The notes under the pieces are model-generated. The model had not been told where the DNA came from and did no database searches. It was given only the letters and a program-made list of their open reading frames with translations. From Clostridia bacterium (GTDB lineage: Bacteria > Bacillota > Clostridia > Oscillospirales > Acutalibacteraceae), in assembly GCA_017452785.1 (NCBI GenBank), contig JAFTLT010000034.1, positions 62,001 through 126,000 on the forward strand: a stretch of DNA of 64,000 nt, written 5' to 3'. This document shows positions 36,258 through 44,120 of the stretch, piece by piece (position 1 is the first letter of the stretch; each line of letters begins with the position of its first letter). The position numbers were made by a program, and so were the translations under genes.

Positions 36258-38258
36258 TTACTTTTCTTTCTTCAAAACAATGGCGGTTCTATTTGGCAGA
36301 TAGCATTTAAAACCCACCCAACCGATAGGTGTGGTAAAGGTTTTGTATTCGACGGATGTGTCAACACGTGAAAAGCCTCCAAACCTTCCGTCATCCGAGG
36401 AAAGAACAACATTATATGTACCTTCTTTTCCCACAGGCACAAAATATCCGTCAAAGGATTTTGTCGGGTGGAAATTGAAGATAAACACAGTATCTCCCTT
36501 GGTATAGATAAGCACCTTATCGTCCTGATGAAGCCATCTGTTTTCGGGAGATAAAGTGAGCAAATTTTCCTCCTTAAGCAGCTTTATCATAGCTTCGTCA
36601 AAATCATTAAGCTCTCTATATCTTAGGTCGGGGTTATCAACAAGACTCCACTGCCTGCGGCAGTAATGGTAACTCCAACCGTTGCCTTCACGTGGAAAAT
36701 CTATCCACTCAGGATGACCGAACTCATTACCCATAAAATTAAGATATCCTTCTCCTGCCAAGGATGCGGTAATAAGACGTATCATCTTATGAAGCGCGAT
36801 ACCTCTGTCTATTACAATATTGCCGCCAAATTTGTTCATACCGGTATACATTTGGGCATCGCAAAGTCTGAACATTATGGTCTTATCTCCCACTAAAGCT
36901 TGATCGTGAGACTCGCAGTAACCTATATTCTTTTCTTGTGCACGGCGATTTGTAAGCTCATGCCACAGTTTACCGATATCCCACTCATCGTCAGCACATT
37001 CTTTGATGGTTTTTATCCAAAGGTCAGGCACACCCATAGACAGACGATAATCAAATCCAATACCGCCGTCTTGTATCGGGAGGCACATCCCAGGCATACC
37101 TGACATATCCTCCGCTATTGTAACTGCATTGGGGTTAATTTCGTGAATCAATTCATTTGCCAACTGTAAATATGTAACAGCATCGGTATCGGTATTCATT
37201 GAAAAGTACATATTATAATTTGTAAAGGCACTTTCAAGACCGTGATCGTGATAAAGCATAGAAGTAACACCGTCGAATCGAAAGCCGTCAAAGTGGAAAA
37301 CTTCCATCCAATATTTAAGATTTGAAAGCAAAAAATGCAACACTTCATTCTTGGCGTAATTAAAAAGCTTAGTTCCCCATGCACCGTGATTTCCTTTTTC
37401 GCCCTCATGAAAGAACTGGTATACTGTGCCGTCAAACTCATTTAGTCCCTCATTGGTATTCTTTACTGCGTGGGAATGTACAACATCTAACAAAACGGAA
37501 ATACCCATTTTATGGGCAGTGTTTATAAGCTCTTTTAAATCTCGGCTGCTACCGTAACGCGAAGAGGCGGCAAAAAAGTTAGAAACCTGATATCCAAATG
37601 AGCCGTAATACGGATGCTCCATAATGGCCATTATCTGTATTGTGTTATACCCCAGCCTTTTGATTCTCGGCAGGACATTTTCTGTAAACTCACTATATGT
37701 TCCAACGGCGCCCTTTTCCTGAGCCATACCTATATGGCATTCATAAATAAACGGTGTTTTTTCAGGCACAAAGTCTTTATCCGTCCAAGGAAATTTCTCA
37801 TATGGATCCTCGATTTCGGCACACCATAAATATGTTTGAGGGTCTTGTACAACTCGTGTAGCGTAAAGCGGAATGCGGCGAAGTATCTGCCCTGAGTTTA
37901 TGACAATGGCTTGCACTTTTTGGCCCGTTTTAAGTGTGTTTTTACCTTTGAGATGCACTTCGAAAACACCATTTTCAAGCTTAGTCATATGGCAGCTTTC
38001 AATATCCCAATTATTAAAATCTCCTGTGAGAAACATTTCATCAGCAGCAGGTGCCCATTCTCTGTAAACCCAGCCGGTACGGGTACGATGAAAACCAAAA
38101 TACTTATGACCGTTAGCAAAATTTTTAATCTTTTTATAGCCGCTTAAAAGATTATCCCTTTTGCTGAGATAAAGCTCTGTTCTCAAATCTAAATCCATTT
38201 CAAAAGGTGCTAAATATGGGTCAATTTCCAAAATTTTGCTTTTTGTATACACGTTCAT
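36258..38258 (-). CDS. glgB: 1,4-alpha-glucan branching enzyme
   Basis: A 666-residue GH13 branching enzyme. The CBM48 region is near residues 65-165 (WVYREWAPAADEMFLTGDFN). Catalytic motifs: DVVHSHAVKN, GFRFDGVTSMLYHDHG (Asp nucleophile), VTIAEDMSGMPG (Glu) and YCESHDQAL (Asp). The size and motifs fit the eukaryote-like branching enzyme group also found in clostridia. It introduces alpha-1,6 branches into glycogen. ATG 38258 follows GGGGGATTAAA; an upstream ATG at 38276 lies before that site. Confidence 0.95.
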   Translation of the reverse strand: MNVYTKSKILEIDPYLAPFEMDLDLRTELYLSKRDNLLSGYKKIKNFANGHKYFGFHRTRTGWVYREWAPAADEMFLTGDFNNWDIESCHMTKLENGVFEVHLKGKNTLKTGQKVQAIVINSGQILRRIPLYATRVVQDPQTYLWCAEIEDPYEKFPWTDKDFVPEKTPFIYECHIGMAQEKGAVGTYSEFTENVLPRIKRLGYNTIQIMAIMEHPYYGSFGYQVSNFFAASSRYGSSRDLKELINTAHKMGISVLLDVVHSHAVKNTNEGLNEFDGTVYQFFHEGEKGNHGAWGTKLFNYAKNEVLHFLLSNLKYWMEVFHFDGFRFDGVTSMLYHDHGLESAFTNYNMYFSMNTDTDAVTYLQLANELIHEINPNAVTIAEDMSGMPGMCLPIQDGGIGFDYRLSMGVPDLWIKTIKECADDEWDIGKLWHELTNRRAQEKNIGYCESHDQALVGDKTIMFRLCDAQMYTGMNKFGGNIVIDRGIALHKMIRLITASLAGEGYLNFMGNEFGHPEWIDFPREGNGWSYHYCRRQWSLVDNPDLRYRELNDFDEAMIKLLKEENLLTLSPENRWLHQDDKVLIYTKGDTVFIFNFHPTKSFDGYFVPVGKEGTYNVVLSSDDGRFGGFSRVDTSVEYKTFTTPIGWVGFKCYLPNRTAIVLKKEK

Positions 38259-38280
38259 TTTAATCCCCCATTTCACACCT

Positions 38281-38310
38281 ATTATACAATATATTGGTAA
38301 TAAATATCAA
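38281..38310 (-). promoter_or_regulatory. Promoter of glgB
   Basis: Minus-strand TTGATA, 18-bp spacer and TATAAT, 22 bases before the start codon. Confidence 0.65.
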
Positions 38311-38355
38311 TAAAATATAGAAATTTTTTATGACTTTCGGTAGTGGTGGAAAAGT

Positions 38356-38434
38356 AAATCGACAAGCTTCTGTCGAAACTTGTCGATTTTGGAGGTACCA
38401 CCCGGATTTGAACCGGGGCATAACGGTTTTGCAG
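38356..38434 (-). other. tRNA-Cys 3' half plus terminator: probable prophage attachment site
   Basis: On the minus strand, 38434-38390 reads CTGCAAAACCGTTATGCCCC then GGTTCAAATCCGGGTGGTAC and CTCCA. That is an anticodon loop with GCA, T-arm and CCA end very close to bacterial tRNA-Cys. The sequence upstream cannot form the D-arm or 5' acceptor, so no full tRNA is present. The hairpin AAATCGACAAG/CTTGTCGATTT (38356-38389) then acts as terminator. tRNA 3' halves are common phage att cores, and this is the outer edge of the prophage genes. Confidence 0.7.
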
Positions 38435-38504
38435 AATGTTAGTACCCTTAGTGTTTTAAGAGGTTGCAGGGTTTTTGACCCCCAAGTTGACCCCCAAGCT
38501 ATTG

Positions 38505-38708
38505 TTATTCAATTATCATAGGCTCACTAACCTCGCAACTCCATCCTACCGTTATCAGGTCACCTTCTTCATCTTCTCTGCCGATGTGATAATATGTTTT
38601 GCCGTCAGAACCGAGAGCATAACCATCAAAGACTAAGAGGGTTACTCCATTGTCAAGCTTAAATACTGCTATGGGGTTGAGTGCTTCGGTTTGTTTGTGT
38701 ATATTCAT
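38505..38708 (-). CDS. Unknown 67-residue protein
   Basis: A small acidic protein beginning MNIHKQTEALNPIAVFKLDN, with strands GVTLLVFDGYAL and TYYHIGREDEEGDLITVGW. ATG 38708 follows CAGGAGATTTTAAATA. Not recognised; probably a prophage accessory gene next to the attachment site. Confidence 0.55.
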   Translation of the reverse strand: MNIHKQTEALNPIAVFKLDNGVTLLVFDGYALGSDGKTYYHIGREDEEGDLITVGWSCEVSEPMIIE

Positions 38709-38891
38709 TATTTAAAATCTCCTGTACTTTCTCATTTTCTGCTAAAGAGATTTTACTATGAAAAGCCACTAAAAACAAGCATTACAGTTCACCTCTCTTT
38801 CAGAAGTGAAAAGTGCTTAATTTATATTAGTGTCAAAAAAACGAAAAAGTAACGAAAAATCCCGAAGGAGCGTTAACTCCTTCGGGGTGGG

Positions 38892-39440
38892 TTAGCTGTT
38901 TTCATATAATTCTTTGAAAACTTCGTTTTCTTCATTTAATTTTTGATTTTCTAATTTTAACTTTAAAATTTCTTCTTCTTTCTCATCGCAGCAAGTTTTT
39001 CCAGAAACTATCTTCCTTAAACCACCGTGATTTTCGCTAGGGTACATATTATGTAATGGGTCGAACCAAATAACATAAAAGGTGTCTCCGATGAAAACAC
39101 CATGTACCCCTCCTTTTGATGTTGCAATCCGTATTTGATAGCAATCTTGCGGTAAAATTCCTTCTGGAAATGGACTTGGCGATCTAGCAGTACTATGATC
39201 GTGTACTCTATATTTACCTCTGTAGGTTGAATGCAACTCTGCTACCTTAATTTTTGAGAGTTCTTTAAACATATTGAACAGCTCAACAGACCATCCAGGG
39301 CAGGTACATTCAATACCAAAATATTCGGTATATTCAAGCAAACCAAAAGAAAAGTTTATATTATTTCTCTCTGGTGATTTTGCCTTAGGAATTCTTTCAG
39401 GTATATTTTGTTTTACTTGTTTTTTAATTCTGTTGCTCAT
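38892..39440 (-). CDS. Unknown 182-residue protein paired with a Panacea-domain protein; toxin candidate
   Basis: A basic N-terminus, a central alpha/beta part (QIRIATSKGGVHGVFIGDTF, VIWFDPLHNMYP) and a C-terminal acidic coiled coil (EEEILKLKLENQKLNEENEV). The phrase of a strand ending VIWFDP is seen in several small toxin-like proteins, but no active site is assigned. The start overlaps the Panacea gene end by 17 bases. Panacea proteins are antitoxins for many unrelated toxins, so this is the most likely partner. No biochemical evidence. Confidence 0.5.
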   Translation of the reverse strand: MSNRIKKQVKQNIPERIPKAKSPERNNINFSFGLLEYTEYFGIECTCPGWSVELFNMFKELSKIKVAELHSTYRGKYRVHDHSTARSPSPFPEGILPQDCYQIRIATSKGGVHGVFIGDTFYVIWFDPLHNMYPSENHGGLRKIVSGKTCCDEKEEEILKLKLENQKLNEENEVFKELYENS

Positions 39441-39951
39441 TGTTCATTAATTTTCGGTAATAAATTTTCATTTCATCTTCACTTATAATATTATCAGATG
39501 ATTGCCATGGTTTTAATCCTTTTCTTGCACTCAACCATGGTGTCTCTTGATGATTAATTTTTTCAAGATCATCTCCGCTCAGATCACCATAAGCCTCATA
39601 TATTTCTCGTGCAAAGCTTAAAAATTCTTCTGGGATATCATTAACATCCCCATCAAACATAGGAATCAAACTGAAACCATAACTCCTATATTTTTGGTAC
39701 AAATCAAAATTAACTGCACCATGTACCCAAGCTTCAAAATTCTCAAAAATTATGTTCTCATCATTTAAAGCAAGATACCACGCTTTCGCATAATAACAAA
39801 GTTTTTGGAGTTTCTTATGTGTCATTGAATCTATGGTTAAGAAAGCATTTGCTAATGTAAATATATTATAAGCATCGCTACTAACAACACCGTCTGTAGT
39901 AACAATATCTTCATTTATGAAAGTAAAATCATCCAATATATCTTTACTCAT
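39424..39951 (-). CDS. Panacea-domain (SocA/DUF4065-like) protein, antitoxin candidate
   Basis: A 175-residue protein with the Panacea signature: MTHKKLQKLCYYAKAWYLAL, NFEAWVHGAVNFDLYQKYRS and ETPWLSARKG. This domain is the antitoxin half of many two-gene systems and is known from prophage. It overlaps both neighbours by a few bases, so three genes are co-translated. The partner is more likely the downstream 182-residue protein; the upstream 268-residue protein is a second option. Confidence 0.75.
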   Translation of the reverse strand: MSKDILDDFTFINEDIVTTDGVVSSDAYNIFTLANAFLTIDSMTHKKLQKLCYYAKAWYLALNDENIIFENFEAWVHGAVNFDLYQKYRSYGFSLIPMFDGDVNDIPEEFLSFAREIYEAYGDLSGDDLEKINHQETPWLSARKGLKPWQSSDNIISEDEMKIYYRKLMNNEQQN

Positions 39952-40750
39952 TATACTCTATCCCTTCTATACCGGCAAAATTTGCATCCTTGTCTTGGCT
40001 GAGGAGTTTTACAAATTCATCTGTAAGGGCACCATTATATATTTTAAAAATCAATTGATTAATTTTATCGAGTTCTTCTGAAGTTAAACATGATTCTATA
40101 AGTTTTTGATTATCACAATATACATCAATGTCGAGTTCTACTTTGTATACCTCCTTGACATCATTTTTTCCCCAAAATATGTCACAAAAAAGGTTTATCT
40201 TTTTTTCGTCACATTCAAAATGGTTTTTTCTGTTACTTATTTTGGTTTTAATGTCATCTAATTTTGAAAAATATCCAAAGTAGTTTGAATCAAAATATCT
40301 AATTACTGTTTCAAGGCTATCAACTATGCAAACATTGTCTTTTCTAATACCAAAACGTTTTGGTTGAATAAAATCTACGTTTCGCTTATAAATTTCATAT
40401 AAATCTGAAACAATATCTCTATATTCCTCAAAAGGAAAATATTTTGTAGAGCGTATATTAAGTATAATATATTTGCTAGAAAGGTTAGCTGAAAATCCTC
40501 TAACATCATCGTAAAAGCTATAAACAGAATGGTTATTTAAGGTTTTAACGTCATTAACCATTCCAGTTTGTTTTAGCTCAATATTAATTTCAGCGGCGGT
40601 TTTCTCTTCCAATCTATTAAAGTTGCGCTCTTTCAAATAAGTTTTAATGCTTGGTATGATTTTTAAAAATTCGGCATCTACCACTCCTTGTAAATCTAAT
40701 CTAACTATAACGTTCTTTAAAAAATTATAGTGAAAATCTGTGCGTTCCAT
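39944..40750 (-). CDS. TIGR04255-like protein, unknown role
   Basis: A 268-residue protein. The start is ATG 40750 (MERTDFHYNFLKNVIVRLDL) after AAAGGATTGATATC; an earlier start at 40855 would overlap the promoter. Features are HSVYSFYDDVRGFSANLSSK, then KRFGIRKDN and VKEVYKVELDIDVYCDNQ, which recall the TIGR04255 family of sporadic, phage- and defence-linked proteins. The family match is by eye and moderate. It is first in a three-gene operon with the Panacea protein. Confidence 0.5.
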   Translation of the reverse strand: MERTDFHYNFLKNVIVRLDLQGVVDAEFLKIIPSIKTYLKERNFNRLEEKTAAEINIELKQTGMVNDVKTLNNHSVYSFYDDVRGFSANLSSKYIILNIRSTKYFPFEEYRDIVSDLYEIYKRNVDFIQPKRFGIRKDNVCIVDSLETVIRYFDSNYFGYFSKLDDIKTKISNRKNHFECDEKKINLFCDIFWGKNDVKEVYKVELDIDVYCDNQKLIESCLTSEELDKINQLIFKIYNGALTDEFVKLLSQDKDANFAGIEGIEYNE

Positions 40751-40828
40751 GATATCAATCCTTTTATAAAACATACTCGAACATATCAACCAAACTGGTC
40801 TATATTGCCATTTTATTGTTGATAGTTT

Positions 40829-40855
40829 ATTATAATAATACAATATTGTTAACAA
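40829..40855 (-). promoter_or_regulatory. Promoter of the accessory (Panacea) operon
   Basis: A clear TATAAT at 40834-40829, with TTGTTA 15 bp or ACTTGT 18 bp upstream. A GTTAAC palindrome overlaps the -35 region and might be an operator. Confidence 0.5.
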
Positions 40856-40894
40856 GTCATTAACAAAGTCTGTTTGCAGAATCGCAATAGTAAC

Positions 40895-40917
40895 CCCCCG
40901 GCTAAGCCGGGGGTTTT
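40895..40917 (+). terminator. Plus-strand terminator hairpin
   Basis: CCCCCGGC-TAA-GCCGGGGG followed by TTTTCTATT. No plus-strand gene ends here, so it may stop antisense transcription or separate the accessory operon from the late phage operon. Confidence 0.6.
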
Positions 40918-40930
40918 CTATTACAAAAAA

Positions 40931-40956
40931 AGCTCCGAGACCTAAACCCCGGAGCT
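40931..40956 (-). terminator. Terminator of the prophage late operon
   Basis: Minus-strand AGCTCCG/CGGAGCT across a 12-base loop, followed by TTTTTTTG, 20 bases after the holin stop. Confidence 0.8.
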
Positions 40957-40975
40957 ATCCATTTGCTTATATATT

Positions 40976-41419
40976 TCACCCTACCGCCTCAGCAGTATCA
41001 CTCACAGTATCTTCTTCAACTGTGTCACCTTCTTCCGTTTTAGCGGTGTATTCATCGCCGTCAGTCGCATCCTCAATGCCCTGTTTCCAACTCGTCTTAT
41101 TAAATGCATCGTTGAAGTCGCTGACGGCCGCCTCAATAAGTGTCATTAACTCAAGTTCGGTGATAGTAATACCTTTTTCACTGAGCATATCAGAAGCTGT
41201 TTTCATAGCCTTTTTGAGTTTGTCAGTACCATGCAGATTTTTATACATCTGCTCGACTGCCTTAACAACATCTTTGACTATCTGACGCTTTTCTTTGCTG
41301 TCTGCCCACTGCTTAAGAATTTTCTTGATAGCGGTACCAAGGAAAGTGACTACTGCCGTAATAACACCGAGAAGCACTTCACCGCCGTAATTTGAAAGCC
41401 ATTCTTTGATAATATCCAT
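40976..41419 (-). CDS. LLH-family phage holin
   Basis: A 147-residue protein. The start is ATG 41419 (MDIIKEWLSNYGG) after GGAAGATACAT. One N-terminal membrane helix (VLLGVITAVVTFLGTAIKKI) is followed by a long charged helical part and an acidic tail, as in the LLH holin family. It makes membrane lesions for endolysin release or activation. It is the last gene of the lysis set. Confidence 0.75.
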   Translation of the reverse strand: MDIIKEWLSNYGGEVLLGVITAVVTFLGTAIKKILKQWADSKEKRQIVKDVVKAVEQMYKNLHGTDKLKKAMKTASDMLSEKGITITELELMTLIEAAVSDFNDAFNKTSWKQGIEDATDGDEYTAKTEEGDTVEEDTVSDTAEAVG

Positions 41420-41468
41420 ATGTATCTTCCTTTCATAAAAAAATAAAATCAACACCAAAACTAAGGTG

Positions 41469-41496
41469 TTGACAAAAAGCACAATTGTGATATAAT
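41469..41496 (+). promoter_or_regulatory. Promoter of the candidate antitoxin RNA
   Basis: TTGACA, 16-bp spacer and extended -10 TGATATAAT: both hexamers are perfect consensus. It faces the toxin promoter across 200 bp. Confidence 0.85.
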
Positions 41497-41502
41497 ATAG
41501 GT

Positions 41503-41600
41503 GAAAAGGGTACCGTGCAGTAAGCGGTTACGCCCTCAAAGTGATAGTTAAGAAATAACTGCCAGTTTGGAAGACGGGGCGGTTATTTCTTTTTTATTGC
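41503..41600 (+). ncRNA. Candidate antisense RNA antitoxin (par RNA II-like)
   Basis: The RNA would begin near 41503 with a GGGTACCGTGCA...GCGGTTAC...GCCCTC leader and stop at the hairpin AAATAACTGCC/GGCGGTTATTT followed by CTTTTTTA. The same three words occur in the 5' leader of the convergent toxin mRNA, and the 3' hairpin overlaps the toxin stop. Shared 5' repeats plus a shared terminator is the design of the Fst/par type I antitoxin. Confidence 0.65.
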
Positions 41601-41657
41601 TAATATGTATCCTGTTGACAGAATGATAATTACTGCTAACATTGTAAGATAGTCCAT
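41583..41657 (-). CDS. Candidate type I toxin, 24-residue membrane peptide
   Basis: ATG 41657, after GAAAGGGGGCGTTGCCG, encodes MDYLTMLAVIIILSTGYILA then IKKK: one membrane helix with a Lys-rich end, as in Fst/TxpA-type and holin-like toxins. Its own promoter lies 66 bases upstream, and a convergent antisense RNA covers its 3' end. It lies within the prophage lysis region but is transcribed separately. Confidence 0.65.
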   Translation of the reverse strand: MDYLTMLAVIIILSTGYILAIKKK

Positions 41658-41722
41658 CGGCAACGCCCCCTTTCGAGGGCAAGATTGTAACCGCCTACCG
41701 TTATGCACGGTACCCACAAGTA

Positions 41723-41751
41723 TTTATATCATAAATGATACTTTTTGTCAA
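41723..41751 (-). promoter_or_regulatory. Promoter of the candidate type I toxin mRNA
   Basis: Minus-strand TTGACA, 17-bp spacer and TATAAA with TG before it. The leader of about 59 bases carries GGGTACCGTGCA and GCGGTTAC, matching the antitoxin RNA leader. Confidence 0.85.
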
Positions 41752-41760
41752 ATAAAATCC

Positions 41761-42039
41761 TTACTTATGCGCCTGAACATTCAGGTGCTTTTCTATTTTT
41801 TTGATAGCTTCTGTCACGGGACCGTTGCACCCCTGCTCACTTAAGCCTTTGAGCGCCGCCAGGACACCGTAACAAATAAGGGTCTGTTCTTCTTTTAGTG
41901 CTTTTATCTCAACGTCTTGCTTGTTCTGCTTGAGTACCCATTTATATGTAGCGAATATCGCACCGAATACCACAGCACCTGCGCCGAAAAGCTCTGCCAA
42001 GAGTAAAAGCACATCCTTTAACACTATTGCTTCTTCCAT
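41761..42039 (-). CDS. Small phage membrane protein, holin-like or spanin-like
   Basis: A 92-residue protein. The start is ATG 42039 (MEEAIVLKDVLLLL) after GGTGTGAGGTTAAA. One membrane helix (LLLLAELFGAGAVVFGAIF) is followed by a charged helical tail with KQDVEIKALKEEQ. It sits between the endolysin gene and the toxin-antitoxin locus. It resembles the XhlA/holin accessory type in size and topology; the family is unproven. Confidence 0.6.
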   Translation of the reverse strand: MEEAIVLKDVLLLLAELFGAGAVVFGAIFATYKWVLKQNKQDVEIKALKEEQTLICYGVLAALKGLSEQGCNGPVTEAIKKIEKHLNVQAHK

Positions 42040-42046
42040 TTTAACC

Positions 42047-42814
42047 TCACACCTTCCTACAATACTCAAGGCAGACCCACTTGTTTTTGCCGATACGGCC
42101 CCAAATGCCGTCAACCTCAATTATCTTGATTTTCTTACCCTTGATGAGCGTACCTGCCTTGGCAAAGTTCGTGCCGGCGCCTTTTCTGACGTTGAGAACG
42201 GCGGTGTTTACTTTATAGTACCCTGCCGTGTACTCCTGAGGAAGCTCTTTAAAGGCAATGCCGCCCTTTGACAGCACCTTTGTAAAGGAAGGGTCAATGT
42301 AAAACAGCTTTTCGGGCTTGCAGGCGCCACCTGTGCAGTTAAGCACATATTTGCCGTTGCTGTTTTTTATCCAACCGTTACCTTTGAGTTTGCCCTTGCC
42401 GAAGCTGATGTGCAAATGGTTTGCTGTTGCTCCGTCACTGCCCTCTCTGCAGATAAGGTCACCACGCTTGAATTTCTTACCCACATAAAGGCTCTTGAAA
42501 TCGCTGTCGTTGGGGTGAATAGCCATACCGCAGGCATAATCACGGGTACCGTCAGCAAAATGTACCTTAGATGTTGACTCAACCCAAAGGGTATTTGTAC
42601 CGCCGTTGCCCACACCGTAGAGCCTTACGATTTTCATTTCATCACAGTCACAGTAAAGGCCGTCTCTGCCTGAGTCTTTGCCGCCCTCATCAATGGGATA
42701 ATCCTTCGGATTGCCTGTTGTGTGAGGCTTGTGTGAGGTTTTGCCGTTGTAATTCTGCGTGATACGCATTGTTTTGCAGGGATATGTAAGGTAGTTCTTA
42801 TTCAATAAAACCAC
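42047..42814 (-). CDS. Phage endolysin: M23-like peptidase with SH3 domain
   Basis: The N-terminal part has a LytM/M23 pattern: HPNDSDFK, YVGKKFKRGDLICREGSDGA and HLHISFGKG (His-x-His metal motif). The C-terminal 60 residues form an SH3_3 domain (VNTAVLNVRKGAGTNFAKAG, GIWGRIGKNKWVCLEYC) for wall binding. It cleaves peptidoglycan cross-links at lysis. The start could be GTG 42814 or TTG 42805; AGGTGG lies five bases before the TTG. Confidence 0.85.
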   Translation of the reverse strand: MVLLNKNYLTYPCKTMRITQNYNGKTSHKPHTTGNPKDYPIDEGGKDSGRDGLYCDCDEMKIVRLYGVGNGGTNTLWVESTSKVHFADGTRDYACGMAIHPNDSDFKSLYVGKKFKRGDLICREGSDGATANHLHISFGKGKLKGNGWIKNSNGKYVLNCTGGACKPEKLFYIDPSFTKVLSKGGIAFKELPQEYTAGYYKVNTAVLNVRKGAGTNFAKAGTLIKGKKIKIIEVDGIWGRIGKNKWVCLEYCRKV

Positions 42815-42890
42815 CTGCTTTCATAAACTGCAGAAGCAGATGAAGAAAAACTGCAGTGTAAAGTCTTATTGATTTGTAAAGATAATACAT
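42798..42890 (-). CDS. Possible 30-residue phage membrane peptide
   Basis: ATG 42890 follows GGAGCGAAATATT and encodes MYYLYKSIRLYTAVFLHLLL then QFMKAGGFIE. The stop overlaps the endolysin start, so it may couple translation. One hydrophobic helix. Short, but with a real ribosome site. Confidence 0.45.
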   Translation of the reverse strand: MYYLYKSIRLYTAVFLHLLLQFMKAGGFIE

Positions 42891-42904
42891 AATATTTCGC
42901 TCCT

Positions 42905-44065
42905 TTACTTGACGCCTGCAATGAGTCTGAAACTCTGACCTGCAGGTACTTTGTTATCTTTTGAGATTTGCTTATTGTTATAGAGCATTTGCACTACTGT
43001 GAATTCAGGCATTGCCGACTCAAACTCAGCCGTATATGTCACATTGCCTGTGACCGTCACTGTTCGGGGGTTGTCCGTGTTGCCGTCAGACCACTGCTTG
43101 AACACATAGCCGTCATTGGGTGTAGGTGTAAGAATGGCACTTGAACCGTATTCATAGGTACCGCCGCCTGATACAGAGCCATTTTCAGCAGAAGTGGAAA
43201 CAGTATACTTCCTTTTGGTAGCAGTAAACTGTGCCGTATATGTGGTTGCGCCGGTTATCGCACTGACAGAGGGACTCCAACCGCTAAAGGTGTAGTCATA
43301 TTGAGCTGTACTCGCTTTCGTTGGTGTCGAGCCGTTATATGTGGGTGTTGTACCGTAGGCAACTCCTGTGTCGGTTTCAAGCACCGTTCCGTCAGCATTT
43401 TTCCAAGTGACTGTATATGTGTTTACAGTCCAATTAGCAACAAGCGTATGGCTCGTATTAACTACCGTTGTCGAATATATTCTTGTGCCATTCTCTAAAG
43501 ACCAATAGTTGAATGTATAGCCTGTGCGTGTCGGTGTTGGAAGTGTACCATAAGTGTTGCCACCTGTAATACTAAGTGAAGTTGGTGAAACTGTACCGCC
43601 GTTGGCATTTAATGTTACTGTATGAGTAGGTGGGGTATAATCCCAAATTATGTCTATACCGTTTACATACCAAGGGCGAGTAACAGTAGCCATTAGTGCT
43701 ACTCGGACACCTGCATAACCATTTAAAGCACCTGCATCGGATGTACCACTCTTGAAATAAGATTTAATATCGTTTGAAGTGAGGGTCTGTGATGATTTTG
43801 TAATTGACCCTTCGCTTAGATACACTTCTGTACCAATAGTTCCTGAAGATGATTGTATATATACACCCCAGTCACCTTTCGTGCTACCAAGTGCAATTTT
43901 TTGATAAACATTTTTTATCTTTACTTTGACACTATTGATAGTTGAATATGGAGGAATGTTGGCTGCCACAAAACTTGCTATAGTTGAAGAACTGATAGAT
44001 GTTGATTGTTCCACACCATAATCACCGCTAAGCGACCACGAATATGAATATGTTTTAGTAGCCAT
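42905..44065 (-). CDS. Phage tail-associated protein with InlB B-type repeats
   Basis: A 386-residue protein. The N-terminal 155 residues are beta-rich (MATKTYSYSWSLSGDYGVEQ), probably a particle-binding domain. Then come three or four repeats of the Flg_new/InlB B-repeat type: TVTLNANGGTVSPTS, YTVTWKNADGTVLETD and NGSVSGGGTYEYGSS. The last 25 residues read YNNKQISKDNKVPAGQSFRL, similar to the end of the 318-residue protein. Likely a decoration or receptor-binding fibre. Confidence 0.7.
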   Translation of the reverse strand: MATKTYSYSWSLSGDYGVEQSTSISSSTIASFVAANIPPYSTINSVKVKIKNVYQKIALGSTKGDWGVYIQSSSGTIGTEVYLSEGSITKSSQTLTSNDIKSYFKSGTSDAGALNGYAGVRVALMATVTRPWYVNGIDIIWDYTPPTHTVTLNANGGTVSPTSLSITGGNTYGTLPTPTRTGYTFNYWSLENGTRIYSTTVVNTSHTLVANWTVNTYTVTWKNADGTVLETDTGVAYGTTPTYNGSTPTKASTAQYDYTFSGWSPSVSAITGATTYTAQFTATKRKYTVSTSAENGSVSGGGTYEYGSSAILTPTPNDGYVFKQWSDGNTDNPRTVTVTGNVTYTAEFESAMPEFTVVQMLYNNKQISKDNKVPAGQSFRLIAGVK

Positions 44066-44120
44066 TCAATCAACCTCCATATACAAAGGTAAAAAATCTA
44101 TTTTCCATTCCCCCACCCCA

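Noticed and set aside
38390-38475. Complete tRNA-Cys gene
   Set aside because: The T-arm, anticodon loop and CCA fit, but no D-arm or 5' acceptor pairing strand exists upstream.
38435-38520. Fragment of an integrase C-terminus (frame reading GVNLGVKNPATS)
   Set aside because: Resembles the ends of some integrases, but it is too short to support and no longer integrase frame is present beside it.
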